64,000 bases of DNA, taken from assembly GCA_951394045.1 (NCBI GenBank), contig OX595986.1:5168015-5232014 (forward strand). The letters are read 5' to 3'. The notes beneath the pieces are model-generated. The model had not been told where the DNA came from and did not search any database. It worked only from the letters and a program-made list of their open reading frames with translations. Position numbers and translations under genes: made by a program. This DNA comes from Nitzschia sp. DOCU1. Taxonomy: Eukaryota; Bacillariophyta; Bacillariophyceae; Bacillariales; Bacillariaceae. Positions 19,392-32,044 of the stretch are shown here, piece after piece. Position 1 is the first letter of the stretch. The number at the start of each line of letters is the position of its first letter.

Positions 19392-22300
19392 TGCCAACCC
19401 ACCGTCCAGCACTGTCAGATTATACTCGCTGTCTTCGAAAGCTCATCGATGAAATCCCAAAGCTTGGGCCCAATGGTGGAATTTTTCACCCTGCCGGTGG
19501 TCCTATTCGGAGGGCAATGGATGAAGCACAGGTGGAAGCATACATCTTGCATAATTTCAAGTCCTATCCCCTACTTGCTATTCCAAGTCCAAAGTACCGG
19601 GCACTAGCTGCTCGTGATGCTGCTGGTTCTGCTGGGCGATGGATGCCAACCTCAGTGATGGAAGCAGTACTAGCCTTCTCGGTGCCCAATGGCACCCATG
19701 CTCTGCTTGTTTATCCAGATGTGTTTGACAGGCGAGAGCTGTTGAAACATGAAAAATTTCAGAGACACTCAGAGGCTGGCAAAGTTGTAGGCATCCTGAC
19801 ACCTTGTCCCCACTGTGGGTCCAATGCGAACGTCAAGTTTCTGACATTCAATGTCCAGAAATGGGAGCGGCGTCCAAGGCATTCAATCAATGTGGACGGG
19901 GCGAGATATCCAATAGTCAGCCCTATTTATGAATGCCGCCATCCACGATGCTACGGGGCAGCAGGCGATGCGCAGAAAGGCTGGTCAATGGCAAATGAGA
20001 GAAAGAAATCGCATACTTTCTCGGTCTGGACAAAATCATCATTTCAAACTTTACCCAAAATAGTCCAGAGGCGATACCAGCAGTATGCTGTTGGGCTTGG
20101 ATTGGGCCCAGACCGAACTACATTTGCCACATTATCACTAACGAGGTGGTTGTTGGATGATAGAAACTCGCCATCACTCATTGCTCGAAATCTTTGGTCA
20201 CACTATGAATCTGTGTTGACTGCCACCAAATCCGACTATGTCGACTTCGTAAAGACGTATGGTGGACAGTCAAATATTGGCCAGACAACGTTGGACATGC
20301 ATTTTGCTAAGGCCGAGAGTAGAACAATAACAATCCACTGGCCCGGTTTTGATGAAGAGCGTTTTGAGGCAGAAAATGCTCCCCCCAAAGAAGATGCGAT
20401 TCAGAACTTGTTCGAGACGTACTATGAACTGATTGAGGTGCATCTGAAACGAGATCTTTTCTCGCGTCCCCCAACCAAAATTATTTCTTGGGACGTGACT
20501 TTTGACCTCGTAGGAAAGACCATGGAGGATAAATTAAGCAACGAAGAACTAGAGGGAGCCGCCCTTATCTATGACATGTATGGGCGCATCCTTGCCTTCG
20601 CTTTTGTTGGAAAAGGCGAAAAAGCCATCAACTGGCATAGAGCCCATGAAGGTTTGGTCAAGCGATGTGTAGAGCACTTGAAGATCTCGCCCAAGGTTGT
20701 AGAGTATGGCTATTCTGACCTTGGCGATGAGAATCTCAAAAATCCAAATGACCATTGGTTCCTAAAGATTTGGCCAGGTGCCAAGCGAGCACCCATGAAA
20801 GATATCTTTCATGGGATGCAAATGGTCACTGGTCCTGGGTCAGTCAAAGGGACTACCCGCGACCTTCATGCCGGATTTTGTCGAGATTTGTCCAGTGCGA
20901 TCATTACGTACACGGAAGATAGCATTGCACAAGCTGTCGTTGAGTATAGGGGGAAAAATCCACAGGCGACACTAGAGCAAGCTAGAGGGGAGGTACTACG
21001 ACAAGACGTTTGGAAATCCAAAATGGATAACTACACAGTTTATCATGTAGATGCGGCCAAGGCGGCGGAAAAGGTCTGGGCCAGAGTGAGAGCCAGAGAT
21101 GCTGACCTTGCAGCAGAGGCGGCCGCTACTGGAAAACATTATTCTCGTTACATCCGTCCCCCCGTCCCTGGGAAGCGACGAGGTGGCGAGTTTGAGTTCG
21201 CTAATTTTATTAAGTTGCTACGACGACAGAGCTTTGCAGACCCCTATGAGGCAAAGCTCATGAACTATCCAAAAAAGCCCCTGCGTGACGACGGGAGGCT
21301 GGTGGAAAAAGGGCGTTTTCGTGGAACAAGTCCGGGCAAGTCTGCGAATAAACAATTTAATGCTGCTGCCAAAGATGCAACCAGAATCAAAGCCGAGACT
21401 GGGCATGCTCGTGCATTTCTACGTGTCGCCAGATTGAATCGGGACAAGGACGAGCGACTTGAGCATGTCACTGGGGTCAAGGCAAAACCCCCATTTTGGT
21501 GGCTTCACGAAGAAATCCTAATGAGAGCGATGCATTGCCCACACATGGATTCCCCAGACATGGTGTACCCGCCTTTGCTGAGTAATTATGACGAGCCCCA
21601 GGGTCTCCAGTTTGCGAGGACAAATGACACTTACATCGCCGACAGCATTCAGCATTATTACCATTCTTCTACTGTTGTTCTTGCGCAGCAAGAAAATGCT
21701 GACAACAGCAAAGAGGAAAACAGCAAGGATAATGAGGAAACTGCCCAGGCCCATGCTGCCACCACGGCCACTAGTCGAATGTCAGGAGGTGCATCCACTT
21801 GGAATCGGAAGGAAGGTGGACTTGGTAGAACGCCAATCAACAAAATCCAAGTGCGCGAACCTTTGACCCGGGTTCAAGAGCATTTTTTTGCTGAGATCTG
21901 CAGCCATCTGCAAAGGTTTGAGGCCGCCAACATTCAAACTCTTTCGCAATACACTAGGCGAGTGGTTGATCGTTGGGATAATGAACATTTTCGAAAATTG
22001 AGCCTCAACGGACCGGGGCTTGGGGGTGTTCTGAGCCATGACATTGCGCAAGCTCGGATAGAGCGAATGCGCCAACAGGCTGTTGCACACCCATTTGGAC
22101 CCCCCGTCTATCAGCCGATCTTTGCAACAGGTGGGCCAATCCCAATACTGCCTTCAACAAGTCTGCCACACACACCGACTCCGCCAATATTAATACCACA
22201 AGAACAACAAAGCCGATTCCCATTGGGGCCAGGGCGTGGCAGGCCCAAGAAAGCGGAGAAGCTAACCCCCTTGAGCAAGTTGACGCTCAAGGAACTCCGC

Positions 22301-22447
22301 CAATTGCCCCACCATCATGTCGTGGAGCACATCAAAATGATGGGAAAGTGCCCTGGACGTCACGATGACAACCTGAAGGCAGTAGAGGCCTTCATCAGGG
22401 AGCGGAACCAATCAAGGCGGGAAAATCGTAGTGATTTAGGTGGGTAA
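19391..22447 (+). CDS. DDE-transposase-like protein with N-terminal zinc-binding domain and AT-hook/SAP-like tail
   Basis: 1018 residues from the first in-frame ATG. Residues about 135-190 carry a zinc-binding pattern, CPHCGS ... YECRHPRCYG, followed by SSFQTLPKIV, as in the domain I know as DUF6729. The middle has transposase-like RNase H-fold features: ISWDVTFDL (first Asp, about residue 363), EYGYSDLGDE (second Asp, about 440) and MKDIFHGMQ. A late RGTSPGKSANKQFN appears where relatives have RGTS-x-x-E. The tail has an AT-hook (GRGRPKK, about residue 950) and a SAP-like helix pair (LSKLTLKELRQLP ... AVEAFI), both DNA-binding. I infer a DNA-transposon transposase or a domesticated derivative. 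The likely third acidic residue is Lys here, so catalysis may be lost. No terminal inverted repeats were identified. Confidence 0.62.
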   Translation: MPTHRPALSDYTRCLRKLIDEIPKLGPNGGIFHPAGGPIRRAMDEAQVEAYILHNFKSYPLLAIPSPKYRALAARDAAGSAGRWMPTSVMEAVLAFSVPNGTHALLVYPDVFDRRELLKHEKFQRHSEAGKVVGILTPCPHCGSNANVKFLTFNVQKWERRPRHSINVDGARYPIVSPIYECRHPRCYGAAGDAQKGWSMANERKKSHTFSVWTKSSFQTLPKIVQRRYQQYAVGLGLGPDRTTFATLSLTRWLLDDRNSPSLIARNLWSHYESVLTATKSDYVDFVKTYGGQSNIGQTTLDMHFAKAESRTITIHWPGFDEERFEAENAPPKEDAIQNLFETYYELIEVHLKRDLFSRPPTKIISWDVTFDLVGKTMEDKLSNEELEGAALIYDMYGRILAFAFVGKGEKAINWHRAHEGLVKRCVEHLKISPKVVEYGYSDLGDENLKNPNDHWFLKIWPGAKRAPMKDIFHGMQMVTGPGSVKGTTRDLHAGFCRDLSSAIITYTEDSIAQAVVEYRGKNPQATLEQARGEVLRQDVWKSKMDNYTVYHVDAAKAAEKVWARVRARDADLAAEAAATGKHYSRYIRPPVPGKRRGGEFEFANFIKLLRRQSFADPYEAKLMNYPKKPLRDDGRLVEKGRFRGTSPGKSANKQFNAAAKDATRIKAETGHARAFLRVARLNRDKDERLEHVTGVKAKPPFWWLHEEILMRAMHCPHMDSPDMVYPPLLSNYDEPQGLQFARTNDTYIADSIQHYYHSSTVVLAQQENADNSKEENSKDNEETAQAHAATTATSRMSGGASTWNRKEGGLGRTPINKIQVREPLTRVQEHFFAEICSHLQRFEAANIQTLSQYTRRVVDRWDNEHFRKLSLNGPGLGGVLSHDIAQARIERMRQQAVAHPFGPPVYQPIFATGGPIPILPSTSLPHTPTPPILIPQEQQSRFPLGPGRGRPKKAEKLTPLSKLTLKELRQLPHHHVVEHIKMMGKCPGRHDDNLKAVEAFIRERNQSRRENRSDLGG

Positions 22448-23100
22448 AGATAAATATAATTCACGTGTTGATATCATAATCATCATTGGTGGGCACAATG
22501 AATGCGACGAGTCTTGGAATCCTTTGCCGAAATATTCTCTTTTGCCGAAATATTCAAAGCATGCCGCCAATTTTGTTGGGGCGGGCGGGCTGAAAGTCAA
22601 CCAAAACGACATGACTGAATGGCTGTTTATTGGAGCACTTTCGGTTGACTTTACGTTTATTGGCGCTTTTCGTTTTAAAATAAATAGGGAACTGGGGCTG
22701 CTGGCGCAGCCCTCTTCCAATCAATCCCCCGCGCGCTTTCCCCATGGGTTTCTTTTTTCTTTTTTCCCCTTTTTCTTTTTCTTTTTCCCCATCATCCCCC
22801 AATCCCTTGACAAGGCGCACCGGCGGAATGGGTTCGTTCCATCGGTGATGCAGTACCACGCACGTCATTGTCCCGGAACTCGTCTCATTGGACCATGGAT
22901 GACGTACGCGTTGTGATTGGTTCCTTCTTTTTGAAGGACGAGTTTCGTCCAATATTTACCACTAAAGGAAGCTCGCGTTCGTGACATCATCCACGGCGCG
23001 GACGGTAGCTAGAGCGCAGCGAGAGTGTTTCATGCATTCATGCTGGTTACCGTATTATCATGAAAATTATGGTTGGACTACCGCAACAAAAAGTTATCCT
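22448..23100. other. intergenic region 3' of the transposase-like gene
   Basis: About 650 bp. It contains a small tandem duplication (GCCGAAATATTC twice near 22527-22557), a polypyrimidine tract (22748-22790) and a TGACGTAC site near 22900. ORFs here are low-complexity shadows. No gene is supported. Confidence 0.4.
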
Positions 23101-23103
23101 CTA

Positions 23104-24784
23104 GTAGCTGCTCCTGATACACCTCAATTCGCGGAGTTTGCTCCTCCACCGAATCGCCCCTTCTTTGGCAACGTGCTTGTTTTGTTCCAAGGTCTTAGGC
23201 AGGTGGGCATTTTCTTCTTCTTTTCTTTTTGTGCTTCTACTAGCTTTCTTGGCAAAATTCGCAGTCGATACACTGGCTTCTAGTTCCCTAATTGCCTTGA
23301 CCTTGCTGCAGGGTATGAATGGACGACTTCGCTTCTTTATAGCCTGTGGCTCATTCTTGGTACCCTTTTCGCCTTGACCATTCTACTTTTTCTTGGCCTT
23401 CTTGTCAGAGGCTGATGTCGGGTAGACACATCATCTGCACCAGTGTTCTTTGTCTTCAACCCGAGAGTCGTCTTTGGATGCAGCATCCTCTTCGTCATCT
23501 CCATCGCATTTGCGTTTGGCAGGCTTTTCCTTTCCGCTCTGATGACAAGTTTTGATGTGGAAGAATCATGAGATGCTGTTTCCAATTTTTCTACTAGACA
23601 AATACAATAAAGAATACAACTGGGGCCAATGACTTTCTTTAGCGTGGGCGGGAATTTGTCGTTCTCATCCTCTTCTGCTTCATCCTGTTCAAGTCATCAT
23701 CGTCCGGGTGGCAGGAAGGAAAATGAAACCATCCTTCCCACGATTCACACTGCCTCAATCGAGTCCCTTTTGTTGCATTCAAAACAAACGCTCTCGATCT
23801 TGGCAGGCTGTTTGGTCTCTTCTTCCGCTTCTTCTGTTGCATCCACTTTTCCTACCTACCTACCTACCTTTCTTTTTTGTTGATGACTTTTTCTTGCTCG
23901 ACGCTGGAGTGGTAGCAGTTTTGCTACTACTGCTACTGGAGTCCCAAATACCAGGGATCATCATTTTTTCAAAAGAGTCTCCACTTGATCCCTTGGGGAC
24001 ACAACCATTGCAACACACAACATCCCCAGCACCACCACAAACTTGGCAATAACACATGCCCTCATCATGACCCAATGACTAAGAGGAAGGAACAAGGACT
24101 CGGGCTGGGGCTTCTCCCTTTGTTACACTGCGGGATCGAGAACGTGAGGCAATACTTGTAAATGACGGACTCGATTGGGAAAAGAGCTCAACAATCGGCC
24201 TCCCAATTCAATTGTGACTTTCATCGCCGATGGTTTTCTTTTGCTATTGCATCTCCTCCTTTCACCTTTGTCACTAGATTAGCCATTTTGATGGCAGTGC
24301 TAAGAGAAGTCGACCTTGGAGATTCTTGCTGAGATTGGAGAGCACGTTCCGAAGTGGAATCACCAGTGGGCTCACTTTTCGGGGAGGGGGTTCCAGCGGT
24401 AGGTGAGCTGGCAACGGCATAAGGATCTGACTCCACTTGACCAGGAATGGACCTAGACGTCAGCAATCCTTTTCCTCGTTGCTTAGCAATACCGATCAAA
24501 ACCCTCCTTGTCTGGATTAGATCCTGTGAGTCCAGCCCCACATAGCGAGGCATTGTCGGCGCCGTACGTGGCCGCAGTTGGATCATTGGCACAAGTATTC
24601 TTCGGTTTCTGCCATTACACACACGTTCATCAAGACATTGTCCTCCATTTCCTCGATTGACGTTGCAACAGCAAGAGCAACAATATTGATCAAAGCCATC
24701 CTCACCGGGGCCAGAACCTATCCCACCTACCCCACCTACCCCACCGGTCAAGCCATTTTTCGGATATCTAGCAAGCACCTGCAA
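23104..24784 (-). pseudogene. Degenerate PHD-finger-like nuclear protein gene
   Basis: The minus strand carries broken coding remnants. At 24221-24784 is an open 187-codon segment without ATG, Ser/Pro-rich with a Cys cluster (CCSCCC). At 23860-24075 is a segment with CQVCGGAGDVVCCNGC, the first half of a PHD-type zinc finger, but the His and last Cys pairs are missing and a Lys/Ser-rich tail follows. At 23104-23570 are Lys/Glu-rich stretches typical of nuclear proteins, interrupted by stops. The 5' side is cut directly by the rearranged retroelement, and the flank at 24750-24836 is duplicated on its other side. Whether short introns rescue part of it cannot be decided. Confidence 0.35.
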
Positions 24785-24836
24785 ATTTTGATGTGCGTGA
24801 AGCTCAAAGATTCCGGAGAATCTTCTGGCGGAGGTG
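24750..24836. repeat. 87-bp host flank, copy 1 of a direct duplication
   Basis: The 87 bp before the first LTR are repeated base for base, as far as I can see, at 31201-31287 before the far LTR. This is much longer than a target-site duplication. Confidence 0.9.
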
Positions 24837-25482
<646 letters not shown>

Positions 25483-25485
25483 TGA

Positions 25486-25710
<225 letters not shown>

Positions 25711-25716
25711 TGAAGG

Positions 25717-28700
25717 ATGAAGACCTCCTACTCTAACCACGAGTACGCTAAGAAAGTTGCGTTGCTTCTGACTCAAGCCGCTCACGTTAACCCTCCGATG
25801 ATCCCCTTCCGTCACGAGAAACCTAAGGACGAAGATGTTCTCCAAGATGACGAGAAGTCCAAGAAGGTCAAGATCAAGTTAGACCCAACCGATGAGGATT
25901 CGGACGAGTTCGAAACGCGTTGCTTTATCTTCAAACAGGGCGACGCCGAACGATGGGTCAAGTGGCGGATGCAGATGGACGAGTTGTGTTCGGGACGTCC
26001 CCTTGGACGATGGGGAAAAGAAGATCAAGTATGCGAAGGCGTTGTTGGCTGGAGAGGCAAGGCAAAGGTTTGCAGACATCGTGGCTAACCTACGTCACAA
26101 CATTGACGAGTCGGACGAAGAAGAAGAAGAGACCCCGGACGACACCTTTAACGAGGCGATGCAACAAATGGGGCAGTATTACTTCGGCACGGAACACGCC
26201 TACCGCCGCCAGCGAAACTACCTACGCTATCACGTGTTCATGATGGAGATGTCTTTGGCCGACTTCAAGGCCGAACTACTCCGTCAAAATATCATGCTAC
26301 CTTACTTCCCGATCCCCGAAGACAAAGCGAGCTGCGAGATGTTCGACGAGACGAGCTCGTGGAGATCCTCGACCGAGCGAAAAGAATCGAGTGGCAGCGA
26401 GATCTGCTCACCTCGAACATCGATCCCTTGACGATGCGGTCCGAGCAGACAAAAAGAACAAAGAAAAGAAAAGCGCTGACCGATCCGAAAGCGAAAGCAA
26501 AGACGGCGGTAAGAAAAGAAAGAGAGGCAAAGACCGCAAGAAAGCCGAAAAGGGGGACAGAAAGAAACCCTGCGAGCACTGCGGCAAGTTCCATCCGGCC
26601 CCTGATGACAAGTGTTGGAGCCTTCCTGGCAATGCCAAGGATCGCCCAAACAAGCGTCCGCGCGGATCCCGTGAGAACATGTTCTCGGCACTCCAGATGG
26701 AGACTGTCGTTAAAGCCCTCGCTAAGAAACAAAGTAAGAAAGAAAAAGGAAAGACCAGAGCCAAAAGGCAGGTCAGTTTCCAGCTGAACAATCAGTCAGA
26801 CAGTAGCAGTAACGAAAGTAGCGAATCCGAGAGCGACTACATTGACTACAATAGCGAAAATGAACATAGTTTTGCTATTCGAACGTCACGCCCTGGAATA
26901 GAGCCAAATAGGAAAATTGCCAGGCGGCTAACTACAGAAATAGTCGTCGAAGCGGTAAATCCTAGAGGTGAATCCTACGTCCTTAGAACTCTTCTAGATA
27001 CGGGTACTAGCCGTTCCATCGTTCTTAAGAACTTTGTGATGCTTAGCCAGCTTGTTCCCACTGGAAAACGAGTTACTACTTGGACGACTATGGGCGGCAT
27101 ATTCGAGACGGACAAGTCGGGATGATTCGCTTCAGGATCCCCGAACTCTCGTCTAGTAAAGAAATACACTGGCCATGTCACGTCGACGAGCACACAGATC
27201 GCGAAAGCTCACCTTACGACCTGATTCTAGGACTTGACCTGTTAGCTAAATTGAAGTTTGTACTCGATTTCGAGAAACGAACGATTCGATGGGGCGATAG
27301 CGAAGTCGAGATGAAGGAAAGTGGTGTTGTGACGGATCCAGAGGCTCTACAGCTTCTGTATGAGATGTCTCAAGATGCTCCCGTTATTCAAGCAGCGGAA
27401 GAACGACAAGCTAAGATCCTCGACGCCGACTACTCCAAGGTCGAGATGGAAGAGTTCGTTGACTCACTCGACTACTTAACTAAGGAGCAGCGAGACGAGC
27501 TACTAGCTGAACTGAAGCAGCACCCTACACTATTCGGTGGCGGATTGGGTAAACTTAAAATAGATCCTATTCGTCTAGAGTTAAAAGAAGGAGCAAAGCC
27601 GTATCATGCTAAGCCATTCGGCATTCCTCATGCGTACGAACAAACCACGCGAAAAGAGATCAAACAATTCGAAAAACTTGGAATCTGGAAGCGTGTCAAC
27701 CAATCCACACATGGACGGCCGGCACGTTCATTCAACCGAAGAAAACGGGCAATGTGCGCGTACTTACAGATTTTCGGAAACTCAACGAATATCTTGTGCG
27801 CAAGCCGCACCCACTGCCAAAGATCAATGAGTTATTGCAGAAACTCCAGGGCTTTAAATGGGCAACGGCTATTGACCTCAGCATGGGCTATTATCACATT
27901 CCAATGGATAAGTACAGCCAAGGCCTCCTTGGTACTGTAATGCCGTGGGGCTTATATCAGTACCAGGTGCTGCCGATGGGTATATCCAATGCCCCTGATA
28001 TTTTCCAAAGTAGCATGATGCGTCTCCTTGGTGACCTGGAGTATGTACAGGTATACATGGATGATATTTTGATAACGAGCAAAGGCACATTTAGCGACCA
28101 TGTTGCAAAGCTTAAAGAGGTTCTCGCACGACTCGAACAAGCCAGATTCCACGCTAACGTACGCAAATGCAAATTTGCTGCCGACCACGTTGAGTACCTA
28201 GGCTACGAGATTTCCCGTAACGGTATCCATCCCAAACCTAAGAAAGTGGAAGCGATACTAAAGATGCAGCCGCCGCAAACGAAGCAACAACTGAGACATT
28301 TCTTAGGCATGGTAAATTACTACCGTGATATGTGGCGGAAGCGGTCGCACATACTGGCGCCGCTGACGGCGTTATGTTGCAAGTCAGTCCCGTGGAAATG
28401 GACTCCCGAATGCAATGAATCATTCGAATCGATTAAGGGAGCAGCAGCACGAGCGACGCTGTTGAACTTCCCCGACTTCAATAAAGAATTCCACATATAC
28501 ATGGATGCTAACAATTATCAATTGGGCGCCGTAATTATGCAGGATGGCAAGCCATTGGCGTTCTATAGTCGGAAGTTGAACTCCGCCCAAAAGAATTATA
28601 CGACAGGCGAACAGGAACTGCTAAGTATAGTTGAGACGCTTAAGGAATTTAGCAATATTCTCCTTGGTCAAAAGCTGGTAGTACACACGGACCACCTAAA

Positions 28701-29055
28701 TATCCTGTACAACAAGATGCCGAGTTCCCGAGTGGTTCGCTGGCGTCTTCTGTTGGAAGAGTACGGTGCTAAGTTCGTTCATGTCAAAGGCGAAGACAAT
28801 GTAGTCGCGGACACACTGTCGCGACACCCGAATAGTGACCCAGACGACGAGGCGACAGAGGATGTCCCCATTGGGAAACAGATGTCGTATTGTAGGTCGC
28901 GTCACCCAAGAGATGACGACGACTACGAGATTTCCTATGCCGACCTCGTGACCGCGGAAGATATCGCGGCAGAAGAAGGATTCGCACTGAGTCCAAAGGT
29001 AGTAGCCTACTACCAAAACAAAGACCTCGATCTAATGCGAAAAGCCAGACGAGCT
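25717..29055 (+). pseudogene. Ty3/gypsy gag-pol, plus-oriented arm, frameshifted
   Basis: Starts with the same gag beginning as the intact copy (MKTSYSNHEYAKK) but is broken by several lesions. These are a 1-bp gain near 25985, a 1-bp loss near 26347, an in-gag deletion near 26430, a 1-bp loss in the protease region near 27115, and a 2-bp gain near 27706. Intact stretches still show the CEHCGKFH knuckle, the LLDTGTSRS protease motif, the reverse transcriptase with VYMDDIL, and RNase H. The integrase half is absent: the arm stops at 29055 where the inverted arm begins. Confidence 0.9.
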
Positions 29056-31200
29056 GTAGTCGTCGTCATCTCTTGGGTGATGCGACATACAATAAGACAT
29101 CTGTTTCCCAATGGGGACATCCTCTGTCGACTCGTCGTAGGTGGTCCGTGTGTACTACCGGCTTTTGACCAAGGAGAATATTCCTAAATTCCTTAAGCGT
29201 CTCGACTATACTTAGCAGTTCCTGTTCGCCTGTCGTATAATTCTTTTGGGCGGAGTTCAACTTCCGACTATAGAACGCCAATGGCTTGCCATCTTGCATA
29301 ATTACGGCGCCCAATTGATAATCGCTAGCATCCGTATATATGTGGAATTCTTTATTGAAGTCGGGGAAGTTCAACAGCGTCGCTCGTGCTGCTGCTCGCT
29401 TAGTCGATTCGAATGATTCATTGCATTCGGGAGTCCATTTCCACGGGACTGACTTGGAACATAACGCCGTCAGCGGCGCTAGTATGTGCGACCGCTTCTG
29501 CCACATATCACCGTAGTAATTTACCATGCCTAAGAAATGTCTCAGTTGTTGCTTCGTTTGCGGCGGCTGCATCTTTAGTATCGCTTCCACTTTCTTAGGT
29601 TGGGGATGGATACCGTTACGGGAGATCTCGTAGCCTAGGTACTCAACGCGGTCAGCAGCAAATTTGCATTTGCGTACGTTAGCGCGGAAACCGGCTTGTT
29701 CGAGTCGTGCGAGAACCTCTTTAAGCTTTGCAACATGGTCGCTAAATTTGCCTTTGCTCGTTATCAAAATATCATCCATGTATACTTGTACGTACTCCAG
29801 GTCACCAAGGAGACGCATCATGCTACTTTGGAAAATATCAGGGGCATTGGATATACCCATCGGCAGCACCTGGTGCTGATATAAGCCCCACGGCATTACA
29901 GTACCAAGGAGGCCTTGGCTGTACTTATCCATTGGAATGTGATAATCGCCCATGCTGAGGTCAATAGCCATTGCCCATTTAAAGCCCTGGAGTTTCTGCA
30001 ATAACTCATTGATCCATGTGTGGATTGGTTGACGTGCCGGCCGTCCATGTGTGGATTGGTTGACACGCTTCCAGATTCCAAGTTTTTCGAATCGTTCGAT
30101 CTCTTTTCGCGTGGTTTGTTCGTATGCATGAGGAATGCCGAATGGCTTAGCATGATACGGCTTTGCTCCTTCTTTTAACTCTAGACGCATAGGATCTATT
30201 TTAAGTTTACCCAATCCGCCACCGAATAGTGTAGGGTGCTGCTTCAGTTCAGCTAGTAGCTCGTCTCGCTGCTCCTTAGTCAAGTAGTCGAGTGAGTCAA
30301 CGAACTCTTCCATCTTGACCTTGGAGTAGTCGGCGTCGAGGATCTTAGCTTGTCGTTCTTCCGCTGCTTGAATAACGGGAGCATCTTGAGACATCTCATA
30401 CAGAAGCTGTAGAGCCTCTGGATCCGTCACAACACCACTTTCCTTCATCTCGACTTCGCTATCGCCCCATCGAATCGTTCGTTTCTCGAAATCGAGTACA
30501 AACTTCAATTTAGCTAACAGGTCAAGTCCTAGAATCAGGTCGTAAGGTGAGCTTTCGCGATCTGTGTGCTCGTCGACGTGACATGGCCAGTGTATTTCTT
30601 TACTAGACGAGAGTTCGGGGATCCTGAAGCGAATCATCCCGACTTGTCCGTCTCGAATATGCCGCCCATAGTCGTCCAAGTAGTAACTCGTTTTCCAGTG
30701 GGAACGAGCTGGCTAAGCATCACAAAGTTCTTAAGAACGATGGAACGGCTAGTACCCGTATCTAGAAGAGTTCTAAGGACGTAGGATTCACCTCTAGGAT
30801 TTACCGCTTCGACGACTATTTCTGTAGTTAGCCGCCTGGCAATTTTCCTATTTGGCTCTATTCCAGGGCGTCACGCTCGAATACCAAAACTATGTTCATT
30901 TTCGCTATTGTAGTCGATGTAGTTGCTCTCGGATTCGCTACTTTCGTTACTGCTACTGTCTGACTGATTGTTCAGCTGGAAACTGACCTGCCTTTTGGCT
31001 CTGGTCTTTCCTTTTTCTTTCTTACTTTGTTTCTTAGCGAGGGCTTTCAACTGAATCCGCCACTTGGCCCATCGTTCGGCGTCGCCCTGTTTGAAGATAA
31101 AGCAACGCGTTTCGAACTCGTCCGAATCCTCATCGGTTGGGTCTAACTTGATCTTGACCTTCTTGGACTTCTCGTCATCTTGGAGAACATCTTCGTCCTT
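29056..31200 (-). pseudogene. Ty3/gypsy gag-pol, minus-oriented arm, truncated
   Basis: Inverted partner of the preceding arm. It encodes, on the minus strand, part of gag, the protease region and the reverse transcriptase (VYMDDIL) up to RNase H. Internal deletions occur near 29140 (about 150 bp of the RNase H/connection region) and near 31052 (most of gag). There is also a short insertion-like duplication at about 30020-30060 (GTGTGGATTGGTTGAC twice). It lacks the gag start and joins the duplicated host flank at 31200/31201. Confidence 0.88.
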
Positions 31201-31287
31201 AAGCCATTTTTCGGATATCTAGCAAGCACCTGCAAATTTTGATGTGCGTGAAGCTCAAAGATTCCGGAGAATCTTCTGGCGGAGGTG
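31201..31287. repeat. 87-bp host flank, copy 2
   Basis: Duplicate of 24750-24836, placed between the minus-oriented gag remnant and the right LTR, which shows that the rearrangement copied flank and LTR together. Confidence 0.9.
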
Positions 31288-31904
31288 TGCCCTATCCCGG
31301 GGGTGACGATAAAGAAATATAGACGATGATAATTGTGAGACCTATGTTACTTCTATTAGATTGACTTCCAACAACAAGATTGACGAGAGGAAAGATTTTT
31401 CGTCTTCCAAATATTTGCAACAGGTCGTTCATTTTGTGAACAACTTTCCCCGCGCGTAAATAACGCGCATATATTTATTTATTCGAATATGTCGATTCGC
31501 CGATAGCGTTGCCTGTAACTAGGTGTCCCAAGTCTTGGCTAGCTACGACTCCTCGATACCCATGGTCTGAATTATTTCCTTGTCCTAAATACATCTCCTC
31601 TCTTAGGCCATGAATATTTACTACTTAGATTGTAGGCATGCCGTTGGCAAGGGACTCTATGAGTTAGTCGAATGTTACTATGCAATATACTACAGAGCGC
31701 GTTCATGTGCAACGCTGCGACTCCTTGGATCGCTGCGTCGGTGCACCGTTAGAGACGACGTCACCGTTCGTTCGTGTCTGTGTCCGTTAGCCATCTGTAC
31801 GTCATCCGTCCGGTGGACGACTCCGTTCGTCTACGACTACTAAGACTACCAGCGTGTAGGACTAATATGACTAAACTATTTATGCATCTCTGTGGGGTAT
31901 GGCA
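31288..31904 (-). repeat. LTR of the rearranged Ty3/gypsy element (right)
   Basis: 617 bp with the same TGCCCTATCC ... TATGGCA ends. It is closely related to the left LTR (shared sequence over the first 100 bp that differs from the intact element's LTRs), so both derive from one insertion event or its duplication. Confidence 0.9.
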
Positions 31905-32044
31905 GTGCTCGAAGCCGGCAGTTAAGTACAAAATTGCGCCCTTCGGGCGAACACAACCGAAACCCGAACGTTTGCCCGCATTTTCTGCACATTACATAGG
32001 TCCATCTTAATCTTTAGCCATGTTAAGGGTTAGAGAGTCCAGAT

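Noticed and set aside
22554..22952. 132-codon minus-strand ORF rich in Lys/Glu/Gly
   Set aside because: Its charged core is the complement of a polypyrimidine tract; no domain and no neighbours that support it.
18900..23000. Terminal inverted repeats for the 19.4-kb transposase-like gene
   Set aside because: I compared both flanks by eye and found only short chance matches (for example GGAGCACT in direct orientation); nothing convincing.
29066..30679. 537-codon minus ORF as an independent gene
   Set aside because: It begins inside the protease region without ATG and is a truncated arm of the Ty3 element.
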